This document shows positions 54,855-64,000 of a stretch of DNA of 64,000 nt, in pieces (the first letter of the stretch is position 1; each line of letters opens with the position of its first letter). Origin of the DNA: Tricholoma matsutake (lineage: Eukaryota > Basidiomycota > Agaricomycetes > Agaricales > Tricholomataceae); NCBI GenBank assembly GCA_026075535.2, contig AP026544.2, forward strand, positions 11,222,001 to 11,286,000. Direction: 5' to 3'. The notes below the pieces were generated by a model, which had not been told where the DNA came from, did not search any database, and worked only from the letters and a program-made list of their open reading frames with translations. The translations under genes were made by a program, and so were the position numbers.

Positions 54855-56763
54855 TGAGGCCTTCATGAACCCCATGCTGTCTAAGCTATTACATTCTAAC
54901 CACCAACTTATTTGCCCACAAGAGGGTTTTGGGGCAATTGACATTGAAGAGTGGACAATGTTATTGGATATGGATGATGAAAGGTACCCCTCTGTTGGAG
55001 ACTGGGTTACAGTCTGCTGTGGGTTGTACAAAGGGGATGTAGGCTATGTTCAGTCCATCAAGAACTGGGGTCAAGTCAGCCTTCTTTTGGTTTCTCACCT
55101 CCCCCCCCCCTCCCAGGGTTGGTTCTTCTTCATCTGGGAAAAGGAAATGGTCTGGCACCCGCACTGAGCCCCACCTGTCTACCAAGAAGATGCTGATGAA
55201 TTTCAGAATGAACCATGGCATCACACAATTCCAGCAAGGGATTGACAAGGAGTGGTGGACTATCTTGGGTCACAAGTTTGTGCATACTCTCAAAGTCAGA
55301 AAATTACATTGTCATTCAGTACCATCTACCTCTGTCTCCATGCTTAGTACTACATATTATGAGTTTCAAAAGGCCCCTCACATGGACATTATGAATGCGA
55401 CATTCCCTTGCCCTTCAGAATGGAAAATTTCTGAAGGTGAACATGTAGTAGCCATTAAACCCTCAGAAAACAAGTTATTGTTAAAGCCACACATCCTCAT
55501 TCAGTGGAAGTGGAGCTTGAGGCAGGTGAAGGCATAGTGAATGTCCCTTGGTCCAATTTGAGGAAGTACATTGTCATTGGTGACTTTCCCAAAGTGATAA
55601 GTGGAGCTCTCTGTGGAGAAAAAGGATGGGTGATAGAAATTAGTGGTGATGAAAGTGTTCGGATCACTGAATTGTTGGAATTGCAAGACATAAGGGGTGG
55701 CATAACAGCTGTTGGAAGGGGCAGTGTACATGGTGGTGTACATAACAACATCCTAATGGTAGGTATATGGCTGAACTTCTGCAACCAACCACTAATCAGC
55801 CTTTACCAGGAACACCAGGTCCATATAAATTCAAAGTTATCAACCCACCACTCACATTTACAAGGCAACAGTCTACATCAAGTGGTACACCAGCAGATCC
55901 ACTCAAAATAGCCCACTCAACCTGTCCATTTGCATCAGATCCATCACATGTTGAGTGCATGCCATGGATCAACATGGAAGTCATGGTCTGCAAGGTCAAG
56001 CATCCAATGAAGGGCTATCATGCAATTGTCAAGGAGGTTCTGCCTCTGCAGGACAGTTTAAGTGGCCTCAGAATAGCTGCTCAGTTCACCCACATTGACC
56101 CAGCCCATCCATTCAAAACTGAGATTTTGGACTATGATGATGTTGTGGAAGCATTGTATGTTACTCTATTTCTGTTGGTGGGTTTTCCTTTGGGTTCTGG
56201 TCTCTATTTATATGATTTTGCCCAGCCATTGAGTAAACTCTTCAAACCTTTTCTGAGTTGTCCCACCCCAGCAAACCCCACCTGGTGGTAGTAGCACCCC
56301 CATGCCAGATTATGTTTTCTTGTTGCCCACTTGGAATCCATCATCATGGACTCCTGTTCCTCATCTCCCAGAGACTGAGGAGGCTTCCTGTTCTCATCAT
56401 CCACCTATTCCTCTGCAGCAGCATAGTCCAGCTCACCCTCTATTAGACTCATGACTTGTTGGCACCAAAATGAAGGTATTGGTTACTAGTGGAGAGCATA
56501 AAGATAAGGAAATGGTCATTGTGGTAGTACATATTACATCTTTCTTATTTGTAGTAACTTATGTTCCCACTTCTGTGCAACGAAGATACCTTGATCCTGT
56601 CTTTTCTGTCCACCTTAGTGTAGGCTGCCAAACTCAGCATCCTTCCGAAGTAGGTGTAAAGGATAAAACCTTTACAATCATTGACCCATCAGAATGGAAG
56701 ATTGGCAGAGATTGTAGTATGAAGAAACTGCTGGTGGACTATGGCTCAGTGAAAGGTACTTGA
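54855..56763 (+). pseudogene. NGN/KOW (Spt5-like) multicopy gene, 3' part
   Basis: Continues the gene from the duplicated target: AFMNPMLSKLLHSNHQLICP, then a first KOW motif (VGDWVTVCCGLYKGDVGYV, about 55010). A frameshift in a C-run (55099-55111) is followed by RVGSSSSGKRK and a second globular block to about 55490; another frame change; a second KOW (YIVIGDFPKVISGALCGEKG, about 55570-55630); the block GLRIAAQFTHIDPAHPFKT and ILDYDDVVEAL (56060-56155); FAQPLSKLFKP (56220); a decayed Pro/Ser linker; and a last KOW-like segment KVLVTSGEHKDKEMVIVVV (56470-56525) ending KGT at 56763. Several frames are needed, so it is a relic. Repeated KOW modules separated by conserved linkers fit the Spt5-like family. 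Confidence 0.68.
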
Positions 56764-57785
56764 AACCTTGACCTGAGGCTGCCTCTGAGTTCCCTTGACA
56801 TTGGTGAGTAGTTTTCTCTTCATTCGTTTGTTTTCTCTGCCATTCTCACTGCCACTGTTTTCTCCCTCTCCCACTTTTTCTTTCCTTTTTCTCACTCCTT
56901 GCTGTCTTTTGTGCATCCTAAGATGCATTTGGGCATGGATTAATGCTGTTTTCCCCCAGAATATGTGCAATCATTGAATCTTTGACCCCAAGTGCACTGC
57001 CAACATCCACTTTATATGTTATTACATAAATAAGCATTCAGATGCTTAGTACAAGATGAGTCATACTCACCTGTGACTACCCATGATTCTGACAATAACT
57101 TAGGATTCCCTTCCTCAACAAGCTCTATGGTTTCTCCTGGGGGATGTTCTTTTTCAATGCAGCAATGACAATGTGCATGAATGTGTGATCCATTATGTTT
57201 TCACCAGCTAAGAAGTATTTCCAGAGAATTCCTTTAGTGGGCATTACCATTGGTGAATGACATAGTCAGTAGACATTGAAAATTTCTTTTCCACATTCTT
57301 TTGTCATGCTTCATTATTCATACATTTGTAAGGCTTAATTAAGGCTTAGTATCGTTGTTGGCTGATACTAAAGGTTAGTCTTAGAATGTATTTAGGCCTT
57401 AATATCTATTAACCCTTAGATCTTAGCTACAACATGAGTCATTTTTTCCCCTTCAGACTTCTTGTCTTAACAGGGCATGCTCTGAAGATTCTGACTGCGA
57501 CCTTTTCCTTTGTGAAAGATTCATGTTTGCTGTATTTCCAAAGATGCATTCTGTCACATGATCTTCTTGTGTCACTCTTGACAGGGTTTTTCAGAATCTT
57601 GGCTCGATACTGATAGGTGTGGCCGATACTGACACTGATACTGAGTGGAGTTTGTAGGCATTTCACATGCCAAATATGGACATTCTTACCATCATCATCC
57701 TCACTCTTGTGTTTCCTATGCTCATTGCTTCCTATTGGAGGCCCAATTAACCTTGTGCTCCTAAAAATTGATGTATCTTCACTAT
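56764..57785. other. Stretch without recognisable gene
   Basis: Includes a T/C-rich patch at 56810-56920. The 122-codon minus-strand frame (57439-57807) runs into the MITE and has no recognisable motif. Confidence 0.35.
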
Positions 57786-57787
57786 TA

Positions 57788-58179
57788 GGGTTGTTCACAG
57801 TAGCCATTCTTGGGCCATTTTCAGCTCATTTTCAAACTCATTTTTGGCTCATTTTTGTGTATTTGGCAGAGGAACAAACAAAAGGGAATGAAAAATGGAA
57901 TGGAAAATGACATGAAAAATGGTTACCGTGAACACCCTGGGAAGGAAATTTTAGAAAAATGGAGCAAAAATGCATTTTTCTCACCAGGCACAGTGCTAAA
58001 AGATGAAGAATGATCATTTTTCGTTTCTCTTTTTACAAAAGCAAGGGTAGGGTTCCATTTTACATTCATTTTACATTCATTCTCAGTTCCATTGTTGAGA
58101 AAAATGGAATAAAAATGAAATAGAAAATGATTGAAAAATGAGTGAAAAATGAACCAAAAATGCCAACCATGAACAACCC
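57788..58179. mobile_element. MITE, TA target, GGGTTGTTCA ends (copy 2)
   Basis: 392 bp from GGGTTGTTCACAGTAGCC to ACCATGAACAACCC, flanked by TA (57786-57787, 58180-58181). Same orientation and very similar interior to 30018-30375, with about 30 extra bases, mostly repeats of short motifs (CTCATTTTCAAA; ACATTCATTTT). Confidence 0.87.
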
Positions 58180-58456
58180 TATTCTTATCTCCTCTGCTGT
58201 TCATGAAACAGCCATCTAATACAGTAGTCCCAGTGCCCAACCTGTGTTTAATGCAAGATAGGCTTTGGTGTTTTGTTGTAAAATACTGATTGAAATTTCA
58301 TTTGTGACCACTCACTCAGCCCATTCTTTGAGAATTGACATATAACTTCAGGCTTCCAAGTCATTGTAATACATAACTAGGAGGCCACAGAGGCAGCCAT
58401 AAAAATGATCTTGACATGGTGTAGATGAGAGTGCGCGTAGCACACAGAAAGCTGAA

Positions 58457-58882
58457 TATAAGGGCAACCTAAGCCTCTAGCAAAGGGAAATCCGAAGTTA
58501 AAATTATACTACATAATACAGGCATTGGGGGCGCACCTAGCAAAGGGAAATCCGAAGAGAAAACTCTAAGGATCCCCTTGCTGATGCCCAGTATATGTGA
58601 AGACGACAAAAATCAAATATAACCTAAAAATAGAAAAAGGCGGAGATAGGCGGATCAAGGCCGCCGAATGACATCATACCAAGGGGTATGTGTCGGAAGG
58701 GGTACTCCGCCTCTAAATATAAAAGTGTCAACATATACAAACATGATAGCAAGGGAAAATTAGTAATAAAATCCGGAAAAATCATAGAAAATGAAGAATA
58801 GAAGGAAATGAGGTGGGGAAAAATATGGGACGAACATAAAAAATAGGAAAAACACACAGGGCACCCCCTTAGTCCCCTTACA
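58457..58882 (-). mobile_element. 3' LTR of the chromodomain gypsy element
   Basis: 426 bp; on the minus strand it starts TGTAAGGGGACTAAGGGG and ends GGTTGCCCTTATA. It directly follows the polypurine tract on the coding strand. Two solo copies (9123, 19684) confirm both ends. The 5' LTR and the second target duplication are outside the window. An internal duplication of CTAGCAAAGGGAAATCCGAAG flanks a 60-base segment. Confidence 0.93.
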
Positions 58883-58895
58883 TCACCCCCTCTCT
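58883..58895 (-). promoter_or_regulatory. Polypurine tract for plus-strand priming
   Basis: Minus-strand AGAGAGGGGGTGA lies between the pol stop (58896-58894) and the LTR start, the expected position for the gypsy PPT. Confidence 0.8.
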
Positions 58896-61800
58896 AAGAT
58901 GCATCGCCCCGATGCATTCGAAATCGTATACGACCAAAGTCCGTGACTTGAATGCGACGCGGTGCAGCAGTGTGCCGTCGGTGGAATTCCTTGATTAACC
59001 GAGGGGCATTTACGTCAGACTCTTCGACCCATGAGTTCTCCTCATACCCATAACCCTTCCAATGTACCAAATACTGGAGTTTTCCTCGACGCAAACGGCT
59101 GTCCAAGATTGACTCGACTTCATATTGGGGTTCTCCCTCGATCACTGTAGGTGGTGGTGGTGGGTGTGAATGGCGTCCCGGGAACGGATCTGGGGGAGCT
59201 GGAAGCAATTTGACGACATGGAAGACGGGATGGAGTCTGGACATGGAGGCTGGGAGGCGTAGACGATAGGCATGTGTTCCAACGCACTTGACAATGGGGA
59301 AAGGTCCCAAGAAGCGATGAGCGAGTTTCTTGGATGGACGTGTAGTGGAGATGTCACTGGAGTCAAGATAAACTCGATCACCAACCTTGTACTGAGGGGT
59401 TGGGGAGTGGCGCTGGTTGTAAAATCGCGCCATGTCGTCCTTCGCCTTTGCTAAGGCTGCCCTTGCCTCCTCCAAGCTATCCCTCATGCGTTCTGTGAAC
59501 TCATTCACTGTCTCGATGTGTGAGGGAGTTTGGCGAGGTTCAAATCCCATGCGTGGATGTCGTCCAGTGTCTAAGAGGAAAGGGGTCTGTTGAGTGGAAG
59601 CATGGACATGGTTGTTGTATCCGAACTCGGCCAAAGGAAGGAGATCATCCCAATCGTCCTGGCGTTCATTGACAAAGAGGCGGATGTACTGCTCCAGTTC
59701 CTGGTTGACTCGCTCCGTCTGGCCATCAGTTTGTGGGTGATAAGCAGTTGAAGCGAGGAGTTTGATCCCCAGGAGTCGGTACAGCTCACGAGTGAACTCT
59801 GCCATGAACTGAGGGCCACGATCCGAGAGGAAGGCACCAGGAAGTCCATGTAACTTCCACACGTGGTGGAGGTAGAGTCGAGCGGCACCTAGGGCACTGA
59901 CAGTGGTGTGAGTGGGAATGAAGTGAGCGCGTTTTCCCACTGAGTCAACTGTGCACATCACCGCATCAAACCCGTTTGACTCTGGCAATTCCACCACAAA
60001 GTCGACGCTGACGACATCCCAACGACTCTCTGGAACAGGAAGAGGGTGTAGCTCACCAATAGGCTTGCGACGAGGGACCTTGGTGCGTAAGCAAAGGTCA
60101 CAAGTGCGACAATACTGACCAATGAGCCGTGACATTTGTGGCCACCAATAGTTCCGTGAGGTGAGCTCCAAGGTCTTCCAGCGTCCGGGGTGGCCAGCAA
60201 TCTGTGAGTCATGGTGTTGGGATATGATGCGCCGGCGAAGGTCTGGGTCATTGGGAACATAGATGCGATCCCTGAAATACAACAAGTCCTCCTTTTCAGC
60301 CCACTCTGCCGCACGTAAGGAAAGGGTCGATCCCTTCCTCAGTTCTTTAACAGCTCGGGCGACAACATCCTCATGTAAACCGCTACGGTTTGCGCGACGA
60401 ATGTCACGTAGAATGTCCCGCTCCTCGCCCTGGGGTACGATGCCTTCCAGTGCCCGAATGGTGAACAGGTTTGGCTGCAACAGCACAATGTTTTGGTTGT
60501 CACCGCTGCCATCCCCATGGTCTGCACGTCGGGATAGGGCATCGGTCTTCCCCATGCTGCGACCCGGACGGTGGTGCAAGGAGAAGTCGAATCTAGATAG
60601 ATACAGGGACCAACGAGCTTGACGACGGTTCAATTTCTTGGCCGTCATGAAGTACTCGAGGTTCTTGTGATCCGTCCAAATTTCCACCTTGTGTTGGGCA
60701 CCCTCGAGGAAGTGTCGCCACTCCTCAAGCGCACGCATTATCGCCAACATCTCCTTGTCATGGATCTCGTAGTTTCTCTCTACAGCACTAAGGCTTTTGG
60801 AGTAGAACGCAACAGGATGCCACTTCTGGTCCTCCGGAGACTGCTGAGACAACACAGCGCCCGTCGCAAAGTCAGAACTGTCGGCTTCTACACGAAAAGG
60901 ACGCGAATCGTCAGCAAAGGTAAGGATCGGAGCGGAAGTGACCATCTCCTTAAGCTTTTCGAACGCCTCCTGTTGTGCATTATCCCACCTCCATGCCTCC
61001 TTTCCTGTCAAGTCGAACAGCGGTCGTGCATGATGTGAGAAATCCTTGATAAAACGCCGATAAAAATTGATGAAGCCCAGGAAAGACTGCACCTCCTTCT
61101 TGTTCGTGGGCGTAGGCCAAGCTGTGACCCCATTTACCTTGATAGGATCCATCTCCACTTGACCCTCCGAGATAATCAGGCCGAGGTACTCGATCTTGGT
61201 CCTTTCGAACTCGCATTTGTCCTGACGAAGGTAGAGTTTGTACCGTCGAAGTCGCTCTAGGACGAGGCGCGTGATGCGACGGTGCTCTTCAACTGTGCGA
61301 GTGAAGATGAGGATGTCGTCGAGATAGATGCAGACAACGCCTTCGAGGATGAGGTCATGGAAGATGTCGTTCATCATGGTCTGAAAGGTGGCAGGGCTAT
61401 TAGTAAGGCCAAAGAACATGACAAGCGGTTCAAAAAGACCACGGTTGGTACGAAAGGCTGCCTTCCACTCATCTCCCTCCTTTATCCTCACATTATTATA
61501 GCCCCAACGGACATCGAGCTTGGTGAAGTATCGGGCTCCACGGAGCTGGTTTACGAGTTCGGAGATGAGGGGTAGTGGGTAGCGATTTTTGACCGTGATG
61601 TTGTTGAGTCTTCTGTAGTCTTGAACTGGTCGAAGTGAGCCATCCTTCTTCTTGACAAAGAAAAAGGGAGAGGCCATGGGTGACTTCGATGGTCGAATAC
61701 GTCCAGAGGCCAGGTGCTCGTCGATGAACTGGTCAAGCTGCCGTTGTTCCTCCGGAGAGAGAGGATAGACCTTGCAGGATGAAGGGGTTGCGCCGGGGGT

Positions 61801-62838
61801 GAGTTCGATCGCGTGATCCCATGGCTTACGCGCAGGAAGAGAGTCGAATGACTCCTTGGAGAACACGTCTTCAAACTCATGGAGATGAGGGAGTAAGGAG
61901 TTAGTAGAGGATTTAGCAGCGTTGTTTTTGTGGAAGGCCTCGGCGAGGCGTTGGGATATGTTCGATGTGGCACACACCTCATGCGACGAGCGAATCGCAG
62001 TGTAGAAGATCCGATCACCCTCCTCCACTTCCTCTGGGTCCTCATCATCATCATCCGAGTCCGGTATTAGATCAGGAACCCCTTCCAATTCCACTTCAGG
62101 TATAGGCAGGGGTCCAGCACGACACTTCTGAGTTCGTCGTATTGCCGCCTTCTGTCCACGACGTTCTTGCCTGGCTTCTGTGAAACACGTCCGACAGCGG
62201 GATGGACATCGGCTCATGGTAACCTCCCCGGTGCGCCAGTCGACCTCTGGGTTATGGTCTCGAAGCCATGGATATCCCAAAATCGCCTTTTGCTTTCCTA
62301 ATTGAGTGACAGCAAAAAGGGCACGCTCACTATGATCTTTGTAACGGAGAACCAGGTCTGCAACCTCTCGGATGGCACCAGCTTCATTTGGGGATCCATC
62401 CACGTTATATACAGGTATCGGACGTGAGAGTGAGCGAGTATTTAGACGATGTTGTTGTACCAGATGGGAATCGATGAAGAGACCAGTCGCACCAGAGTCC
62501 AGGAGCGCAGAAACACCGAGTATCTGTCCAGTGTCGGTCGTCTGCAGTTCGATGGCTAGGTTTAAGGAATGTGCAGAGGGAGTGGATGCCACAATATACT
62601 TGCGTGGTAGTTTACGCTCCCATGATTTAATTTTGGGACGTGGAGTAGAAGGAGAGATGGGGAGAGCAGGTACGTCTTTAGCCAACTTCGAAGGGTCAGA
62701 GAGGGGAGCAGTCACAGAAATGGATTCATTCTCCAGGGATTCAACTGACAAGACTTCAAAGCGGTTATGGACAGGCAGTGAGGGCGTACGATTCACTCGC
62801 TGCGAATAGGAAAATCCTGCTCCTCTACAACTTCCAGC
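58894..62838 (-). CDS. pol: Gypsy chromovirus Pol polyprotein (PR-RT-RH-IN-chromodomain)
   Basis: About 1300 codons without interruption. Protease: DSGATGLFID, Asp near residue 100. Reverse transcriptase: SPFFFVKKKDGSLRPVQDYR and YLDDILIF (residues 491-498). RNase H: about 630-755, from VEADSSDFATGAVLS to KTDALSRR. Integrase: zinc finger His862, His869, Cys896, Cys899; catalytic Asp932 (VDFVV), Asp992 (LSDRGPQF), Glu1028 (DGQTERVNQ) with the expected 35-residue spacing. A C-terminal chromodomain (about 1225-1280) has YLVHWKGYGYEENSWVEESD. There is no ATG: the frame opens at 62838 and the first start-like codon is a GTG at 62796, overlapping gag by 46 bases in the -1 frame. A gag-pol fusion by -1 frameshifting is likely. 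All catalytic residues are present, so the element may be active. Confidence 0.95.
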   Translation of the reverse strand, partial: AGSCRGAGFSYSQRVNRTPSLPVHNRFEVLSVESLENESISVTAPLSDPSKLAKDVPALPISPSTPRPKIKSWERKLPRKYIVASTPSAHSLNLAIELQTTDTGQILGVSALLDSGATGLFIDSHLVQQHRLNTRSLSRPIPVYNVDGSPNEAGAIREVADLVLRYKDHSERALFAVTQLGKQKAILGYPWLRDHNPEVDWRTGEVTMSRCPSRCRTCFTEARQERRGQKAAIRRTQKCRAGPLPIPEVELEGVPDLIPDSDDDDEDPEEVEEGDRIFYTAIRSSHEVCATSNISQRLAEAFHKNNAAKSSTNSLLPHLHEFEDVFSKESFDSLPARKPWDHAIELTPGATPSSCKVYPLSPEEQRQLDQFIDEHLASGRIRPSKSPMASPFFFVKKKDGSLRPVQDYRRLNNITVKNRYPLPLISELVNQLRGARYFTKLDVRWGYNNVRIKEGDEWKAAFRTNRGLFEPLVMFFGLTNSPATFQTMMNDIFHDLILEGVVCIYLDDILIFTRTVEEHRRITRLVLERLRRYKLYLRQDKCEFERTKIEYLGLIISEGQVEMDPIKVNGVTAWPTPTNKKEVQSFLGFINFYRRFIKDFSHHARPLFDLTGKEAWRWDNAQQEAFEKLKEMVTSAPILTFADDSRPFRVEADSSDFATGAVLSQQSPEDQKWHPVAFYSKSLSAVERNYEIHDKEMLAIMRALEEWRHFLEGAQHKVEIWTDHKNLEYFMTAKKLNRRQARWSLYLSRFDFSLHHRPGRSMGKTDALSRRADHGDGSGDNQNIVLLQPNLFTIRALEGIVPQGEERDILRDIRRANRSGLHEDVVARAVKELRKGSTLSLRAAEWAEKEDLLYFRDRIYVPNDPDLRRRIISQHHDSQIAGHPGRWKTLELTSRNYWWPQMSRLIGQYCRTCDLCLRTKVPRRKPIGELHPLPVPESRWDVVSVDFVVELPESNGFDAVMCTVDSVGKRAHFIPTHTTVSALGAARLYLHHVWKLHGLPGAFLSDRGPQFMAEFTRELYRLLGIKLLASTAYHPQTDGQTERVNQELEQYIRLFVNERQDDWDDLLPLAEFGYNNHVHASTQQTPFLLDTGRHPRMGFEPRQTPSHIETVNEFTERMRDSLEEARAALAKAKDDMARFYNQRHSPTPQYKVGDRVYLDSSDISTTRPSKKLAHRFLGPFPIVKCVGTHAYRLRLPASMSRLHPVFHVVKLLPAPPDPFPGRHSHPPPPPTVIEGEPQYEVESILDSRLRRGKLQYLVHWKGYGYEENSWVEESDVNAPRLIKEFHRRHTAAPRRIQVTDFGRIRFRMHRGDAS

Positions 62839-63911
62839 TTAACCTCCTCTGCAACTTGATCCTTCGCTTCCTCAACATCTACAAGTGCCAACAGATCTTG
62901 CAGGAGTTCGTCTCGTCCCTCGGGGGTGAGCATGCGGATATCCTGACGATGGGGACACGCTCCAGCCCTGTGTCCAGGTTCCCCACAACGGTAGCAGAGA
63001 TCCAACTTACGTGCACGGCTGCGGGCTGCATCAACATCCATTGGTACTGGGATATTGACGGCTGGTGTGGGAGTTTGACGAGCAGGAATGGGGTTAGGGC
63101 GGGGGAGGCTTCGATTGAAGGTGTAGGGTGTATGAGTGGTAGTTGGAGCACGGAATGCAGCATTAAACGCCGCATTTGTGAGTCGGTTCTCATCACAGAG
63201 TGAAGCAGCTTCATACCAAGCAAGGATATCATCGTCCGCTGGGCGCCCTTCCAACATCTGTGCAATCTGGTCCTGAATTTCTCGGTTGAGCCCCCGTCGG
63301 AACTTCACCACCACTGGTAACCCACTCCCATACCCTGCCATGTCCACCAAATCCTTGAACTCATCGATATAGTCGTCCACGGATCGACGTCCCTGGTGGT
63401 AAGTGGATGACTCAAGTCGTGTCACTGCTCGGTGGCGTTCATTGAGGGGGCAGAAGTGGCGTACGAACTCAGCTCGAAAGTCACCCCAAGTGGAGAAAGG
63501 TAGAGAACCGAGTTCTTTAGTTTGACGTAGGATACGGTCCACATAGAGATAGGCGCGTTCAGATTTCATGTATGTGAAGGCCCAATAAATTTTTGCAGCC
63601 TCATCGACGAATTGATGCGACTGGAGACTAATGTATAACTCACAGGAATTAAGGAATGCACGTCCCTGCGCACGTGCACCATTAAATTCGGCGGGGGGGG
63701 ACGGTTTGATCTGGGCACGTTCCTTAGTGGACGCGTTTGGCAAAACATCGTTGTTGGGTGCGCTTGGAGTCGTGAAGGGGGAACTATTAGTCGTAGGGTT
63801 AGCCTGGAGGGTCCTAACGAAGTTTTCAATCGTAGATTTAAGCGAGTCGATTTGCGCGCGCATTCCGGAAACGTCGCTTTCAAGCGCGTCGAAGCGTTCT
63901 GATGCGTCCAT
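62793..63911 (-). CDS. gag: Gypsy chromovirus Gag (capsid-nucleocapsid)
   Basis: 372 codons from ATG at 63911. A coiled-coil N-terminus (ESDVSGMRAQIDSLKSTIE) is followed by a retrotransposon capsid domain (about 70-240; WGDFRAEFVRHFCPLNERHR, RRSVDDYIDEFKDLVDMAGY) and one CCHC zinc knuckle, CYRCGEPGHRAGAC (residues 306-319). The acidic tail is EEVKLEVVEEQDFP. The stop TGA at 62795-62793 overlaps the pol frame. Gag forms the particle in which reverse transcription takes place; the zinc knuckle binds the element RNA. CpG content is high and no damage is seen. Confidence 0.95.
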   Translation of the reverse strand: MDASERFDALESDVSGMRAQIDSLKSTIENFVRTLQANPTTNSSPFTTPSAPNNDVLPNASTKERAQIKPSPPAEFNGARAQGRAFLNSCELYISLQSHQFVDEAAKIYWAFTYMKSERAYLYVDRILRQTKELGSLPFSTWGDFRAEFVRHFCPLNERHRAVTRLESSTYHQGRRSVDDYIDEFKDLVDMAGYGSGLPVVVKFRRGLNREIQDQIAQMLEGRPADDDILAWYEAASLCDENRLTNAAFNAAFRAPTTTHTPYTFNRSLPRPNPIPARQTPTPAVNIPVPMDVDAARSRARKLDLCYRCGEPGHRAGACPHRQDIRMLTPEGRDELLQDLLALVDVEEAKDQVAEEVKLEVVEEQDFPIRSE

Positions 63912-64000
63912 GTCGCTAGGGAGCGCGTTTGGCGAAAATGGCGGCGCAATAAAGGCGAGAGTATCTGGAACGGTGTGTAGGGACTCTGTGGAGCTTTGGG
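63912..64000 (-). other. 5' untranslated leader of the gypsy element
   Basis: The sequence upstream of the gag ATG on the coding strand. The primer-binding site and 5' LTR would follow beyond 64000. Confidence 0.6.

Noticed and set aside
59142..62809. Antisense and alternative-frame open stretches within gypsy pol
   Set aside because: Shadows of a strongly biased long coding sequence; none carries a recognisable domain.

Overview
The window is a repeat graveyard from a fungal nuclear genome, most likely an agaricomycete (mushroom-forming) basidiomycete. Evidence: very short introns (about 50-70 bp, GTAAG...CTAAC...TAG), a chromodomain Ty3/gypsy element, pogo-like and Tc1-like DDE transposases, Plavaka/Tnp2-type transposase relics, and relics of families I associate with basidiomycete repeat compartments (NGN/KOW Spt5-like, USP-like, integrase-core, PD-(D/E)XK-like). 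I see no intact housekeeping gene. The only well-preserved coding unit is the gypsy gag-pol at the right edge.

Layout. 0-3.2 kb: a frameshifted pogo-like transposase and an internally deleted gypsy fragment. 3.2-8.1 kb: non-coding, with a dispersed repeat and a roughly 40-60 bp minisatellite. 8.1-11.7 kb: copy A of a new element family, containing a solo LTR and a nested hAT-like element. 12-23.3 kb: decayed multicopy genes, including an integrase-core gene that still has its introns, and a second solo LTR. 25.3-26.9 kb: a Tc1 element with long terminal repeats. 29.3-36.8 kb: a USP-like relic split by a MITE, then a nested stack (gypsy relic, inside it a 720-bp foldback, inside that copy B) followed by copy C in reverse. 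37.7-45 kb: hAT-type pieces and a multi-kilobase inverted array. 45.2-50 kb: Plavaka/Tnp2 relics, one split by copy D. 50.6-56.8 kb: a divergent palindromic promoter region and an NGN/KOW gene split by copy E. 57.8 kb: a second MITE. 58.5-64 kb: the gypsy element on the minus strand, with 3' LTR, pol, gag and leader; its 5' LTR lies outside the window.

The most interesting find is the family of copies A-E (about 2-3.5 kb). All have TTTACNCTCCCCCACC-type inverted ends, and four of the five have 8-bp target duplications. Nearly every end carries a tRNA-like A-box/B-box module pointing outward. The inside holds splice-ready intron cassettes, hairpins with compensating changes, and a ladder of stem-loops followed by T-runs. 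Nothing in it looks protein-coding. The promoter-proximal end module is exchangeable between copies.

Decay has a recognisable chemistry. Where a relic can be aligned to the intact gypsy element, differences are mostly CpG to TpG/CpA, and several transposase stops are TGA where CGA is expected. This suggests cytosine methylation of repeats followed by deamination. The intact gypsy element and copy E keep their CpGs and are probably the youngest insertions.
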